Shown: positions 1 to 6,519 of the stretch, in pieces | Position numbering within the stretch: the stretch's first letter is position 1 | How the letters are laid out: each line of letters begins with the position of its first letter | Assembly: GCA_026419655.1 (NCBI GenBank) | Contig: JANZZA010000678.1 | Location: 1-12,982 of the forward strand | DNA length: 12,982 nt | Direction: 5' to 3' | From: Armatimonadota bacterium | GTDB taxonomy: Bacteria > Armatimonadota > Zipacnadia > Zipacnadales > FEN-943 | Made by a program: the position numbers and the translations under genes | Notes under the pieces: generated by a model | Databases searched by the model: none | What the model saw: the letters and a program-made list of their open reading frames with translations, nothing else | What the model was told of the DNA's origin: nothing

Positions 1-406
1 ATGGGATTGCCTTTGCCTACCCAGGGGTGACTGTTGCAAAACCCAACCCTGCGTAGTCGCAACTCCGTGTGCGGGGCCCTGATTTGTGCCTGCAAGTTCA
101 GCGGTCTGTCACCCGTCACTAACCGTAGCCCCATTCCGCAACAGTCACCGAAGAGAGGCCAGTCAGCACTATTATGGATAGCTGGGGTGCGCGCGCGTGT
201 AGCTCGTCGAAAGTTCCCAGGGCCTGGCTATTATGACGGGAGCCGACTGTAATTTTCGTCAACGTCCGCTACCAGGGCGCTTATTCCGCGACAAACACCG
301 AAGGGTTGACGGCGCAGGAACTGTCTTTGCGGAGGGCGCGAGCTTTCGCTACGTCCCAGGGACAAGAGTTCCGGGCGTCTTCCCTGACATGGAGAAAGAG
401 TGTGCG
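1..406. other. Gene-less stretch at left edge
   Basis: I find no convincing gene here. The open frames in this stretch are short, lie in several overlapping frames, have no good ribosome binding site, and give compositions that look like read-through of GC-rich DNA. The first 30 bases form an open frame ending in TGA at 28-30, which could be the last codons of a gene that begins outside the window, but this cannot be tested. The octamer CTATTATG occurs twice (169-176 and 228-235), and a short inverted repeat CCAGG-G-CCTGG lies near 217-227. I can assign no function to either. Confidence 0.5.
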
Positions 407-1150
407 TCAGAAGGTATGTATCCTGAACTGTTGAGGGTGCCAGGGGCTGCGGCGAAGGGCAGCCACGCCTTTCCGCAAGGCCTTTCGGTGGTCGGGGTGG
501 CCGATGAGAAATAGCCCGATGTTGGCGGCTTCGAATACCCATATGTCAGCTCTCGGGAGGGCGGTTTTCAGCTCAGCGGCTCTCTGTGCGATATAGGCTG
601 CTCGCGGCTTGCGGGGAAAGTACTGGAGCACCATCACTGAATGGCCCGCGCGAAAAAAGGCCCGGACTTCATCATAGTACAGGTACTTAGGTGAGAGTGG
701 ATGGCCCTTGGGGGCTGATTTCACCTCAAAGCCGTTATCCGGGTCGAAGAACCACAGGTCTGCGGGCGCAAGGACGAAGGCCATTTCGAGAAAATAGGCC
801 GCTCTTTCGTCCACGGCGGCAGGGAGCCACAGGTCGTCTGTGGCGGAGCCTATGCGCGACGGCGGTGGCGGGAAATACATGGCCCCAGGGACGAGACCGT
901 CGCAGACGGCCCAGTGGGCATTGCGCCGGCCCGCCAGAACGCGCCGGCGAAGGGCCTCGAACAGCTCCGGGTCGTAGCCCTTCCACAAATCAGGCCGGGA
1001 GAGGTAGGCGATGCGGCCGCCTTCGGTGGGCGGGCCGGGAGGAGTTAGCATCCAGGCAATTCCCACGCGCAAACCACTGGCGCGGGCAAGGATGCGCAGC
1101 ACGCCGTATTTGATGTAGTCGTTGACGTCGCCGTAGTACTGGTGCTTCAT
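407..1150 (-). CDS. Conserved protein of unknown function, 247 aa
   Basis: I cannot name a function. The product opens with MKHQYYGDVNDYIKYG. I recognise this as the typical opening of a family of uncharacterised bacterial proteins that begin roughly K-x-Q-Y-[YF]-G-D-[IV]-N-D-Y-x-K-Y-G. Other likely conserved parts are GIAWMLTP at residues 30-37, WFFDPDNG at 133-140 with acidic D136 and D138, a Tyr-rich SPKYLYYDEV at 153-162, and a hydrophobic strand near 172-177. The Asp-Pro-Asp-Asn-Gly loop sits where a nucleotide-, metal- or methyl-donor-binding loop could be, but that is speculation. No signal peptide or membrane segment is seen, so it is probably cytoplasmic. The ATG is the only plausible start: no ATG, GTG or TTG lies between it and an upstream in-frame stop at 1178-1180, and it places the family motif at the N-terminus. 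The Shine-Dalgarno sequence is poor. It lies 97 nt downstream of sufB on the same strand and could be co-transcribed with it or be a separate accessory gene. Confidence 0.78.
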   Translation of the reverse strand: MKHQYYGDVNDYIKYGVLRILARASGLRVGIAWMLTPPGPPTEGGRIAYLSRPDLWKGYDPELFEALRRRVLAGRRNAHWAVCDGLVPGAMYFPPPPSRIGSATDDLWLPAAVDERAAYFLEMAFVLAPADLWFFDPDNGFEVKSAPKGHPLSPKYLYYDEVRAFFRAGHSVMVLQYFPRKPRAAYIAQRAAELKTALPRADIWVFEAANIGLFLIGHPDHRKALRKGVAALRRSPWHPQQFRIHTF

Positions 1151-1247
1151 GCTGGCCGCCAGGCCTTGACGGCCGGGTTAACGTTATGCGGGGACCTGAG
1201 CCACGGCAGCCCACACGCGGATAAGCGACGAGTCGACAATGGCCCTT

Positions 1248-2372
1248 TTATTGTTTGCCTTCCATCGCTTCGGTGTCGCTCAGGGCTATGAGGGAGTCTA
1301 TTCGCTTCTGCAGGACCGGCGGCAGGCCTTCAATGCCCAGGTCCAGGAAGCCGTGGACGATGGCGGCTATGGCGGCGTCGCGGCTGAGGCCCCTGGCCAT
1401 GAGGTAGTGGATTTCCTCTTCGGCAATCTTGCCCACGGCGGCCTCATGGCTGAGCTCTACGTCGGGATGGGCGGCGGTAAGCTCAGGGATGGCCACGATT
1501 TGCCCCTGCTCAGACATCAGCAGGCCGCGACATTCCAGGTGGCCACGGGCACCAGCAGCGAGCGCTTCTACGCGGCCCCGCGCAATTATCTTTCCGCCCG
1601 TGCTGACGTTTCGGGAAAGGATTTCGGCTCGGCCGCCGGGGGCTTCGATGCGCACTCCCGACCCCAGGTCCAGGTTGCTTTCCGCAGGGGCAGCCACAAC
1701 GCTGCGGTAGCGGGCCGTAGCCGCCTCACCGACTAATCGCGCGACCGGGTACATCTGCACATCCCGGACGCGCTCAAGACATACGTAGTCGCTGAGAAAG
1801 GCGCCATGGCCTTCCACGATGGCCGCTGACCGCGGCCGGACAGAAATCTCCTCGTTCCAGGCGTGGATCATGATGAATTTGACGGTGGCGCTACGGCGGA
1901 CAAAAAACTCTGAAATGCCGATGTGCATGCCGCGGCGTGCACCAAAATGGGCGGTGCAGCCCGTGATGATGGGGAGGAAGGAGCCTTCCTCAGCGATGAT
2001 AACGTTATGCACTCGCTGGACCATGCCCTCGGTGAGCAGGTAGAGGCAGGCCTGGACCGGGACAGTTATCTGAGCGCCCGGGAGGGCGCGGATGAAATAG
2101 CCGCCATGCAACTCTTCTTCCGCCGCGCGCGTGAATTCATCCCGGTCGCGCGGGACGGCAGTGCCGTAAAGATCCCGCAGCCACTCGTAGCGGTCCAGGG
2201 CTTGCTTTATATCCATGACTTCGAGGCCATCAACCTCGGCCCTGGCCTCCAGCGGACGGTCGTTAAGGTGGACGTAGGTGCCCGCTCGCTGCTGAGGGTG
2301 AGCCGACAGGTCAACTCCAACCTCGAGCATCCGGTCCTGGATTTCCGGCGTTATGGCTCCGGGTTGTGGCAT
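1248..2372 (-). CDS. sufB: SufB/SufD-family Fe-S cluster scaffold (minimal SmsB-like)
   Basis: Scaffold subunit on which Fe-S clusters are assembled, expected to work in the cytoplasm in complex with the SufC ATPase encoded just upstream. The product is about 374 aa, shorter than classical SufB (about 470-495 aa). The centre (about 100-280) has the beta-helix-like character of the family. The C-terminal part has the expected LSHEAAVGKI (307-316) followed by the helix YLMARGLS (323-330). Cys281 aligns with the essential Cys405 of E. coli SufB, and Ser308-His309-Glu310 align with its Glu432-His433-Glu434. Thus the SufB cysteine and glutamate and a histidine shared with SufD are all kept in one protein. 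This fits a single ancestral-type SufB/D subunit as in the minimal SUF (SMS) systems of archaea and anaerobic bacteria. I place the start at the ATG at 2372, which has AGGGG nine bases upstream; the ATG at 2381 is possible but too close to it. No SufS, SufU or second SufD is present. Confidence 0.9.
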   Translation of the reverse strand: MPQPGAITPEIQDRMLEVGVDLSAHPQQRAGTYVHLNDRPLEARAEVDGLEVMDIKQALDRYEWLRDLYGTAVPRDRDEFTRAAEEELHGGYFIRALPGAQITVPVQACLYLLTEGMVQRVHNVIIAEEGSFLPIITGCTAHFGARRGMHIGISEFFVRRSATVKFIMIHAWNEEISVRPRSAAIVEGHGAFLSDYVCLERVRDVQMYPVARLVGEAATARYRSVVAAPAESNLDLGSGVRIEAPGGRAEILSRNVSTGGKIIARGRVEALAAGARGHLECRGLLMSEQGQIVAIPELTAAHPDVELSHEAAVGKIAEEEIHYLMARGLSRDAAIAAIVHGFLDLGIEGLPPVLQKRIDSLIALSDTEAMEGKQ

Positions 2373-2480
2373 GGTTATCATCCCCTGACGGGTTGGTTGG
2401 GGTTCTACGGCTCTGTTGGGACGTTTCGGCAGCTTACTACATGGTTATCTGTCCAAGTAGGCTAGAAAAATGTGAACGGC

Positions 2481-3353
2481 TCAACTCTCACGGCGTCGGC
2501 GCAGGCGTTCGGCAACCTGGCACGGTGGGCACTGAGCGCAGGCCTCGAAGCCGTGCTCATGAATGTGCTCGAACACGTCACGGGCGTTGCCTGAGCAGAT
2601 AATGCGTCCGTCTGCCAGGACGTGGCCGCAGTCAGCGTTGACGTAGTTGAGGATGTAGCCGGAGTGAGTGATTATCAGCCCTGTGACGGTGCGGTTGCCG
2701 GGTCTCTCATCGCGCTGGAGCAGGCTGCGGATCATCCTGCCGATGCGGTCCATGTTGACAACGTCTACCCCAGATTCCGGCTCGTCCAGGAGAACAAGCT
2801 GAGGATTCTGGAGAGCAACCTGGAAGATTTCAGAGCGCTTTGTTTCACCGCCACTGAAGCCTGCGTTGACGTCGCGGTCGAGCAGGTCAAGAACGTCAAG
2901 ACGCTCGGCGAGGGTAAAGATGCGCTGTTGGACTTCTTCTGGCGGCGGCGGAGCGCCTGCGTTCCCATTGCCGTTGTTGGAGAGGATTAGCTCGGTGAGG
3001 CGGCGTAGAGTTATGCCCGAGACGGCTGGCGGGCGCTGGAAGGCCATGGCCAGGCCGCGCCGCACCCGCTCGGTTATGTCAAAGCCAAGGAGCGAGGCGC
3101 CGCGCCAACGTATGTCACCCCAAACTATCTTGACGTGGGGCATCCCCATAAGGCCGGCCAGCAGGGTTGTCTTCCCGGCGCCGTTGGGACCGAAAATGAC
3201 ATGGGTCTCTCCCAGCGGCACGTGCAGGCTGAGCTCCCTGAGCACGACACGGTCTGCCACTGCTAAGGTGGCCGAGTCTACTACGAGACCATCGTCCGAT
3301 GGCTGAGGTTCCCCGCGCGCGGGCTTTTGCATCCAAGGGTTTTGGCTCGCCAT
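2481..3353 (-). CDS. sufC: SufC-type ATPase for Fe-S cluster assembly (SmsC-like)
   Basis: ABC-type ATPase that drives conformational change in the SufB scaffold during Fe-S cluster assembly. It is cytoplasmic and lacks membrane segments. It has all nucleotide-binding motifs in order: Walker A GPNGAGKTT (55-63), Q-loop Gln106 in AFQRPP, signature FSGGE (166-170), Walker B LVLLDEPE (186-193) with catalytic Glu191, and H-loop His230 in IITHSGYIL. The AFQRPP and DEPESGVD strings are typical of SufC rather than of transporters. The protein ends in C272-x2-C275-x2-C278 followed by basic residues; a cysteine-containing tail of this kind is, as far as I recall, seen in the archaeal and anaerobe SufC type. 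An N-terminal stretch of about 20 residues rich in Pro, Gln and Ser is extra. An ATG at 3407 would add 18 residues, but the ATG at 3353 has GGAGG eight bases upstream and is preferred. The sufB start lies 108 nt downstream. A predicted promoter lies at 3408-3436. Confidence 0.95.
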   Translation of the reverse strand: MASQNPWMQKPARGEPQPSDDGLVVDSATLAVADRVVLRELSLHVPLGETHVIFGPNGAGKTTLLAGLMGMPHVKIVWGDIRWRGASLLGFDITERVRRGLAMAFQRPPAVSGITLRRLTELILSNNGNGNAGAPPPPEEVQQRIFTLAERLDVLDLLDRDVNAGFSGGETKRSEIFQVALQNPQLVLLDEPESGVDVVNMDRIGRMIRSLLQRDERPGNRTVTGLIITHSGYILNYVNADCGHVLADGRIICSGNARDVFEHIHEHGFEACAQCPPCQVAERLRRRRES

Positions 3354-3407
3354 GCTCCCTACCTCCGCGAAGGGACAGAGAGAAAGCGCCCTGGCATTCG
3401 TAACCAC

Positions 3408-3436
3408 AATCTACCATCGAGGGCCGGGTGTGGCAA
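3408..3436 (-). promoter_or_regulatory. Predicted sigma70-type promoter of sufC-sufB
   Basis: Read on the minus strand, TTGCCA (3431-3436) matches the -35 consensus in 5 of 6 positions, and TAGATT (3408-3413) matches the -10 in 4 of 6. The spacer is exactly 17 bases. Transcription would begin near 3401 and give a leader of about 48 bases before the ATG at 3353, with GGAGG correctly placed. I see no clear operator for an Fe-S-sensing regulator overlapping it. Confidence 0.55.
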
Positions 3437-4101
3437 GGTTTGCATGGCCCCATCGCAGGCCGCCGCAGGTGCTAAGCGCGGTGGTGCTCCGCAGCCTTCT
3501 CTACCTCGGGCAAGCAACCAATGGAGACCTCGCGCCAGGCCCCACCGGTGACGACATTACTGGCAAAATCTTCAAATCGCGCGGGCCAGGCTGGCACCAT
3601 CCCAGGGGCGCACGGGTAACACAGACGGAGAAATAAGGTTTGGAAGCGGGCCCGGGGCATAACCTCCCTCAAAGGTGATTGTCACAAAGGCCGGTGTGGG
3701 CCTATCTGAGGTCCAGAAAGTGTGCGGACGTGGGTGCTCGACCTTCTGCTTGCGTTCACGTCTTGCGGTTGCTCAGGCAGCTTTTACAACAGCCACCGAG
3801 GGCTTACCCAGAGAGGAAAAAGTTCTGCGCACTCCCGTCTCGTTCTCGTCAGTTCTTGCCGGCGAGGATGGGACGAAGACTTCTCGCACAGTGCGTCGGC
3901 ATGCCCATTTCAGTTCTTGCGGACGAGGATGTGGCTGCTGAAAAGGCCGAGTTACCGGCCCTCACCCGCACGCATGAGTACAGCGTTGCGAGAGCCAGGT
4001 ATGCAGGTTGAAACGACCGCCTTACAACGCGCCAATTTCTTCAGCAATCACAGAATCTTCAAGTTAACCGACCAGTACAGGCTTGGAACCATGGCTACCG
4101 C
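3437..4101. other. Gene-less stretch between divergent units
   Basis: This 0.66-kb stretch separates the minus-strand sufC promoter from the plus-strand lipoprotein promoter. Open frames exist in all three plus frames between about 3675 and 4129, but they overlap each other and none gives a recognisable protein. One, starting with GTG at 3722, has a weak GAGG ten bases upstream and a somewhat hydrophobic N-terminus. It runs across the predicted promoter of the next gene. I saw no tRNA T-loop or known riboswitch core. The stretch may be decayed coding sequence or hold an unrecognised RNA. It contains the imperfect direct repeat described separately and a small hairpin, GGCCG/CGGCC, at 3945-3960. 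Confidence 0.5.
3849..3933. repeat. Imperfect 24-bp direct repeat, two copies
   Basis: Copy 1 at 3849-3872 and copy 2 at 3910-3933 both start TCAGTTCTTGC and continue with a GAGGATG core. They match at 21 of 24 positions and are offset by 61 bases. No third copy was seen in the window. They lie about 170-255 bases upstream of the lipoprotein -35 element, in non-coding sequence. Paired protein-binding sites or a remnant of a local duplication are both possible. Confidence 0.6.
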
Positions 4102-4130
4102 GAGACAGTCAGACCTCGTTAGGATATGAT
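4102..4130 (+). promoter_or_regulatory. Predicted sigma70-type promoter of the lipoprotein gene
   Basis: GAGACA (4102-4107; 4 of 6 matches to the -35 consensus) and TATGAT (4125-4130; 5 of 6 to the -10) are separated by 17 bases. Transcription would start near 4137, leaving a leader of about 47 bases before the ATG at 4184. Confidence 0.5.
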
Positions 4131-4183
4131 GTCAGCACGGCAAGACGCGAAACCGAAGCCGAAACCGGGAAGGACACGTTACC

Positions 4184-4858
4184 ATGGTGCGAATAGCACG
4201 CATAGCGTTGATTCTGGTGGCACTGGCCTGCATATCAGCAGGATGTGGCGGCGGTTCCGGGGGAGATTCTAGTACAGTAGAGCCAGGGTCGCTGCCAGCA
4301 GCTCAGTCCTTTTTCCCGCTGAAGGTGGATAACGAATGGGTGTGGCAGCTGCGCACTCCCGACACGCCTGTTACACCGAGCGAGGTGCTTCCCGACCGCC
4401 AGACCGCTAAGGTGGTTGGCACGCGCGAAATAGCAAAAAAGGAATGGTTTGAGCTCGAGGTCACAGACTGGCTTTCCACTACTGGCGAGCCGGTGGGCGG
4501 GACCAGGACGATACTGATGCGGGAAACAGCCGAGGGCGTGTACCTGTACTATGACTTGCTGGAGACCGGTCTAAAGTGGCTGGACAGGAGGGCGGCAGTC
4601 GGGGCAAGGTGGAACGCGCCCCAGCCGCTGACTATCTGGTGGGAGCTTGTGGGCACTGGGGACACGGTTCATGCCCCGAACGAAGCCTTTGCAGGGTGCT
4701 GGCACGTGAAGGAGCATATCCCCGGTAACACCAATCAGGAAGAGGTATGGGAGCGGTGGTTCAAGCGCGGGGTAGGGCTGGTGCTTGAACGGTTCTGGGG
4801 AGAAGATGGAACGGCATGGGATGATAAGGTGCTCCTCGAGTACCACGTGCAGCCCTGA
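4184..4858 (+). CDS. Putative secreted lipoprotein, 224 aa
   Basis: Likely an extracytoplasmic protein anchored by a lipid. Residues 1-20 form a signal peptide: basic start (R3, R6), a hydrophobic core at 7-17, then SAG before Cys21. This is an acceptable lipobox although -3 is Ser rather than Leu. A flexible Gly/Ser linker follows (22-37). The mature part begins with FFPLKVDNEWVWQL, a pattern seen in many small bacterial lipoproteins of unknown role whose domains carry FPL-x3-N-x-W, and later has RGVGLVLERF. The domain is rich in beta-type sequence and Trp (WVW, WW, WERWF) and contains no catalytic motif I recognise. AAGGA lies nine bases before the ATG, and a promoter is predicted at 4102-4130. 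It is not closely linked to either neighbour and is probably monocistronic. No clear terminator is visible after it. Function unknown; binding of a ligand or the cell envelope is only a guess. Confidence 0.78.
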   Translation: MVRIARIALILVALACISAGCGGGSGGDSSTVEPGSLPAAQSFFPLKVDNEWVWQLRTPDTPVTPSEVLPDRQTAKVVGTREIAKKEWFELEVTDWLSTTGEPVGGTRTILMRETAEGVYLYYDLLETGLKWLDRRAAVGARWNAPQPLTIWWELVGTGDTVHAPNEAFAGCWHVKEHIPGNTNQEEVWERWFKRGVGLVLERFWGEDGTAWDDKVLLEYHVQP

Positions 4859-5132
4859 GTTAAGCTTTCGCGGCGCGTAGACGTGAAGCTATCCTGAGGG
4901 CCGCAGGTTTGGGGACTGTCCAGACCACGGCGATCTTCTCTGCTGAGCAGTGGCCGTCCAGCATCCTTCGCACATAATGGCACCTTGGCACCACCTGGCC
5001 GTGCATTGTCGTGCTGGTCTTCGCTAACTGCGGCGGGCAGAGTTTTGCTACCTGTTAATCTGCCAGAGGTGGGGATTGCTGAAGGGTTTCGCACTCCCGG
5101 GACGGGTAGGCGTAGTCTAGGGGAGTATTCGG

Positions 5133-5156
5133 TTTTCCAAGGATACTGGTGGAAAA
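5133..5156. repeat. Inverted repeat, 7-bp stem with 10-nt loop
   Basis: TTTTCCA (5133-5139) and TGGAAAA (5150-5156) are exact inverse complements separated by 10 bases. The right arm is followed by GTTTC rather than a clean T-run, so it is a poor intrinsic terminator on the plus strand. On the minus strand it is equally lacking in a T-tract. An operator half-site pair is an alternative. Confidence 0.4.
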
Positions 5157-5258
5157 GTTTCTACAGCGCTTGGGAGACGCGCACCGAGGCAAAGGCTCAG
5201 ACACACAACTTTGTACACTTTTGTGGCCCTGCATAGGCCAACACCGGGTTTCGGACAG

Positions 5259-5272
5259 ACCACCTAGGTGGT
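5259..5272. promoter_or_regulatory. Perfect 14-bp palindrome, candidate operator
   Basis: ACCACCTAGGTGGT is an uninterrupted self-complementary sequence with no loop, as expected for a dimeric DNA-binding protein rather than an RNA hairpin. It ends 74 bases before the predicted -35 of the phoH operon. The regulator is unknown. Confidence 0.4.
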
Positions 5273-5346
5273 TCTCCCCGCCTTACTCTTTCCACCCTGA
5301 AACAAAATCCTGAGTAAACTGAATACTCCCGCAGCCTAGACTGGTC

Positions 5347-5376
5347 TTGGGGAGGAGCCAGGGAGCGGTGTATAAT
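5347..5376 (+). promoter_or_regulatory. Predicted promoter of the phoH-nadB operon
   Basis: A consensus TATAAT (5371-5376) is preceded, after 18 bases, by TTGGGG (5347-5352), which shares the TTG of the -35 element. Transcription would start near 5383, giving a leader of about 108 bases before the phoH ATG at 5491. This is the only perfect -10 hexamer I noticed close upstream of the operon. Confidence 0.6.
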
Positions 5377-5445
5377 TAGCCCCAGTAAATGCCGACTGGG
5401 TCGGGATGCCGTGTGGGCGCCCGGCCCCTGTGTTTAGGCGAGGAG

Positions 5446-5469
5446 CGGCCGGCGGTATGCAACCGGCCG
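5446..5469 (+). promoter_or_regulatory. Hairpin in the phoH leader
   Basis: CGGCCGG (5446-5452) and CCGGCCG (5463-5469) form a seven-base-pair all-GC stem with a 10-base loop. The stem ends nine bases before the GAAGGGG ribosome binding site (5479-5485). It lies within the predicted 5' leader and could protect the message or tune translation of phoH. No T-tract follows, so it is not a standard terminator. Confidence 0.45.
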
Positions 5470-5490
5470 GTGTGCGATGAAGGGGTTGAG

Positions 5491-6519
5491 ATGCAAGAAA
5501 ACGAGATAGGAGAAGCGGCGGAGGTTTCGGCAGCGATTGAGGTAGGTCCTGAGGAACTGGAGGCGCTGGTTGGACCGGGGGACGCGCACCTGCGGGCCAT
5601 CCGCCAGACGCTTGGAGTGGAGCTTGTAGCACGAGGCGGAGTGGTCACGGTTACAGGCGCCCAGGCACAGGTAACCGTCGCCGCGCGGGTGGTCGAGGCG
5701 CTGTTAGCATCCATCCGCAAGGGCCGTCGGCCCTCAAGCGCGGATGTTAAATATGCCCTGCGCATGGTCCGTCAAGACCCCGCTACCGATACCAACCTGC
5801 TGGTAACAGAGCCGGTAATCGTGACGCATCGCGGCAAGCCGGTCTACCCACGGACACAAGGACAAGCGCGATACGTCCAGGCTATGCGCGAGAACGACCT
5901 GGTGCTGTGCTACGGTCCAGCAGGGACTGGGAAGACATATTTGGCGATGGCCCAGGCGACAGCCGACCTGCGCGACGGCCGCATTAGCCGAATCGTCCTG
6001 ACCAGGCCCATCCTTGAGGCTGGCGAAAAATTGGGGTTCTTGCCGGGCGACGTGGCCGAGAAGGTAGACCCTTACCTTCGGCCCCTTTACGACGCCCTGC
6101 ACGACATCCTGGGTGCTGAGCGGTTTGGCCGGTACATGGCCAACGGCACCATCGAGGTAGTTCCCCTGGCCTACATGCGGGGCCGCACCATAAACGACGC
6201 CTTTATGGTCCTGGATGAAGCACAAAACACCACGCCAGCGCAGATGAAAATGTTCCTCACACGCATGGGCTTTGGCAGCCGGATGGTGGCCACCGGGGAC
6301 GTGACACAAACCGACCTGCCCCGCGGCCAGGTCTCGGGTATGAGGCATGCGCTCAAGGTGCTGGCCGGAATCGAAGGCATAGCTTTCGTCCAACTGACCG
6401 GGGATGACATCGTACGCAACGACCTGGTGCAGCGCATAGTGGACGCCTATGAGCGTGCCGGGCGGGACAAGAGAGATAGCGCGGAAGATGGAGAAGCTCA
6501 TGGGGGCAGGCAACAATAG
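5491..6519 (+). CDS. phoH: PhoH family ATPase
   Basis: Cytoplasmic ATP-binding protein of the PhoH/PhoH-like family, linked to RNA metabolism; the precise activity is unsettled for the family. The product is 342 aa, close to the usual 320-350. Residues about 15-80 form the N-terminal KH-like region. The ATPase core follows, with Walker A GPAGTGKT (142-149), the strongly conserved TRPILEAGEKLGFLPGD segment, and Walker B with D242-E243 followed by AQN, then MKMFLTRMGFGS and the ATGDVTQTDLP motif. A GTG- or ATG-started frame reaches back to 5389, but that would put the start only a few bases after the predicted transcription start. The ATG at 5491 has GAAGGGG five bases upstream and is preferred. 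It is the first gene of the operon; its last 20 bases overlap pgpH. The order phoH-pgpH-ybeY-dgkA is shared with many Gram-positive bacteria. Confidence 0.97.
   Translation: MQENEIGEAAEVSAAIEVGPEELEALVGPGDAHLRAIRQTLGVELVARGGVVTVTGAQAQVTVAARVVEALLASIRKGRRPSSADVKYALRMVRQDPATDTNLLVTEPVIVTHRGKPVYPRTQGQARYVQAMRENDLVLCYGPAGTGKTYLAMAQATADLRDGRISRIVLTRPILEAGEKLGFLPGDVAEKVDPYLRPLYDALHDILGAERFGRYMANGTIEVVPLAYMRGRTINDAFMVLDEAQNTTPAQMKMFLTRMGFGSRMVATGDVTQTDLPRGQVSGMRHALKVLAGIEGIAFVQLTGDDIVRNDLVQRIVDAYERAGRDKRDSAEDGEAHGGRQQ

Larger units (their letters stand above)
4859..5346. other. Gene-less stretch upstream of the phoH promoter
   Basis: I find no gene in these 0.49 kb. The possible open frames (for example 4985-5236 plus, starting with TTG, and 4735-5094 minus, which lies partly in the lipoprotein gene) lack ribosome binding sites and recognisable products. 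The stretch contains an inverted repeat at 5133-5156 and a perfect 14-bp palindrome at 5259-5272, listed separately. Nothing here resembles a T-box, a tRNA or a riboswitch class I can recognise by eye. Confidence 0.5.

Noticed and set aside
222..257. CATAAT on the minus strand with TTGACG upstream as a promoter
   Set aside because: The spacer is 21 bases, outside the usual range, and no minus-strand gene lies downstream in the window.
1154..1174. GGCCG/CGGCC inverted repeat between sufB and the 407-1150 gene as a terminator
   Set aside because: Five pairs, an 11-base loop and no T-run on the transcribed strand; likely chance in GC-rich DNA.
3722..4129. 135-codon open frame starting with GTG, with a slightly hydrophobic N-terminus
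   Set aside because: Two other plus frames are open across the same stretch, the composition is Arg/Ser-rich as in GC-rich noise, the ribosome binding site is weak and it runs through the predicted promoter of the lipoprotein gene.
4985..5236. 83-codon open frame starting with TTG
   Set aside because: No ribosome binding site and no recognisable sequence; it lies in the stretch with inverted repeats upstream of the operon promoter.
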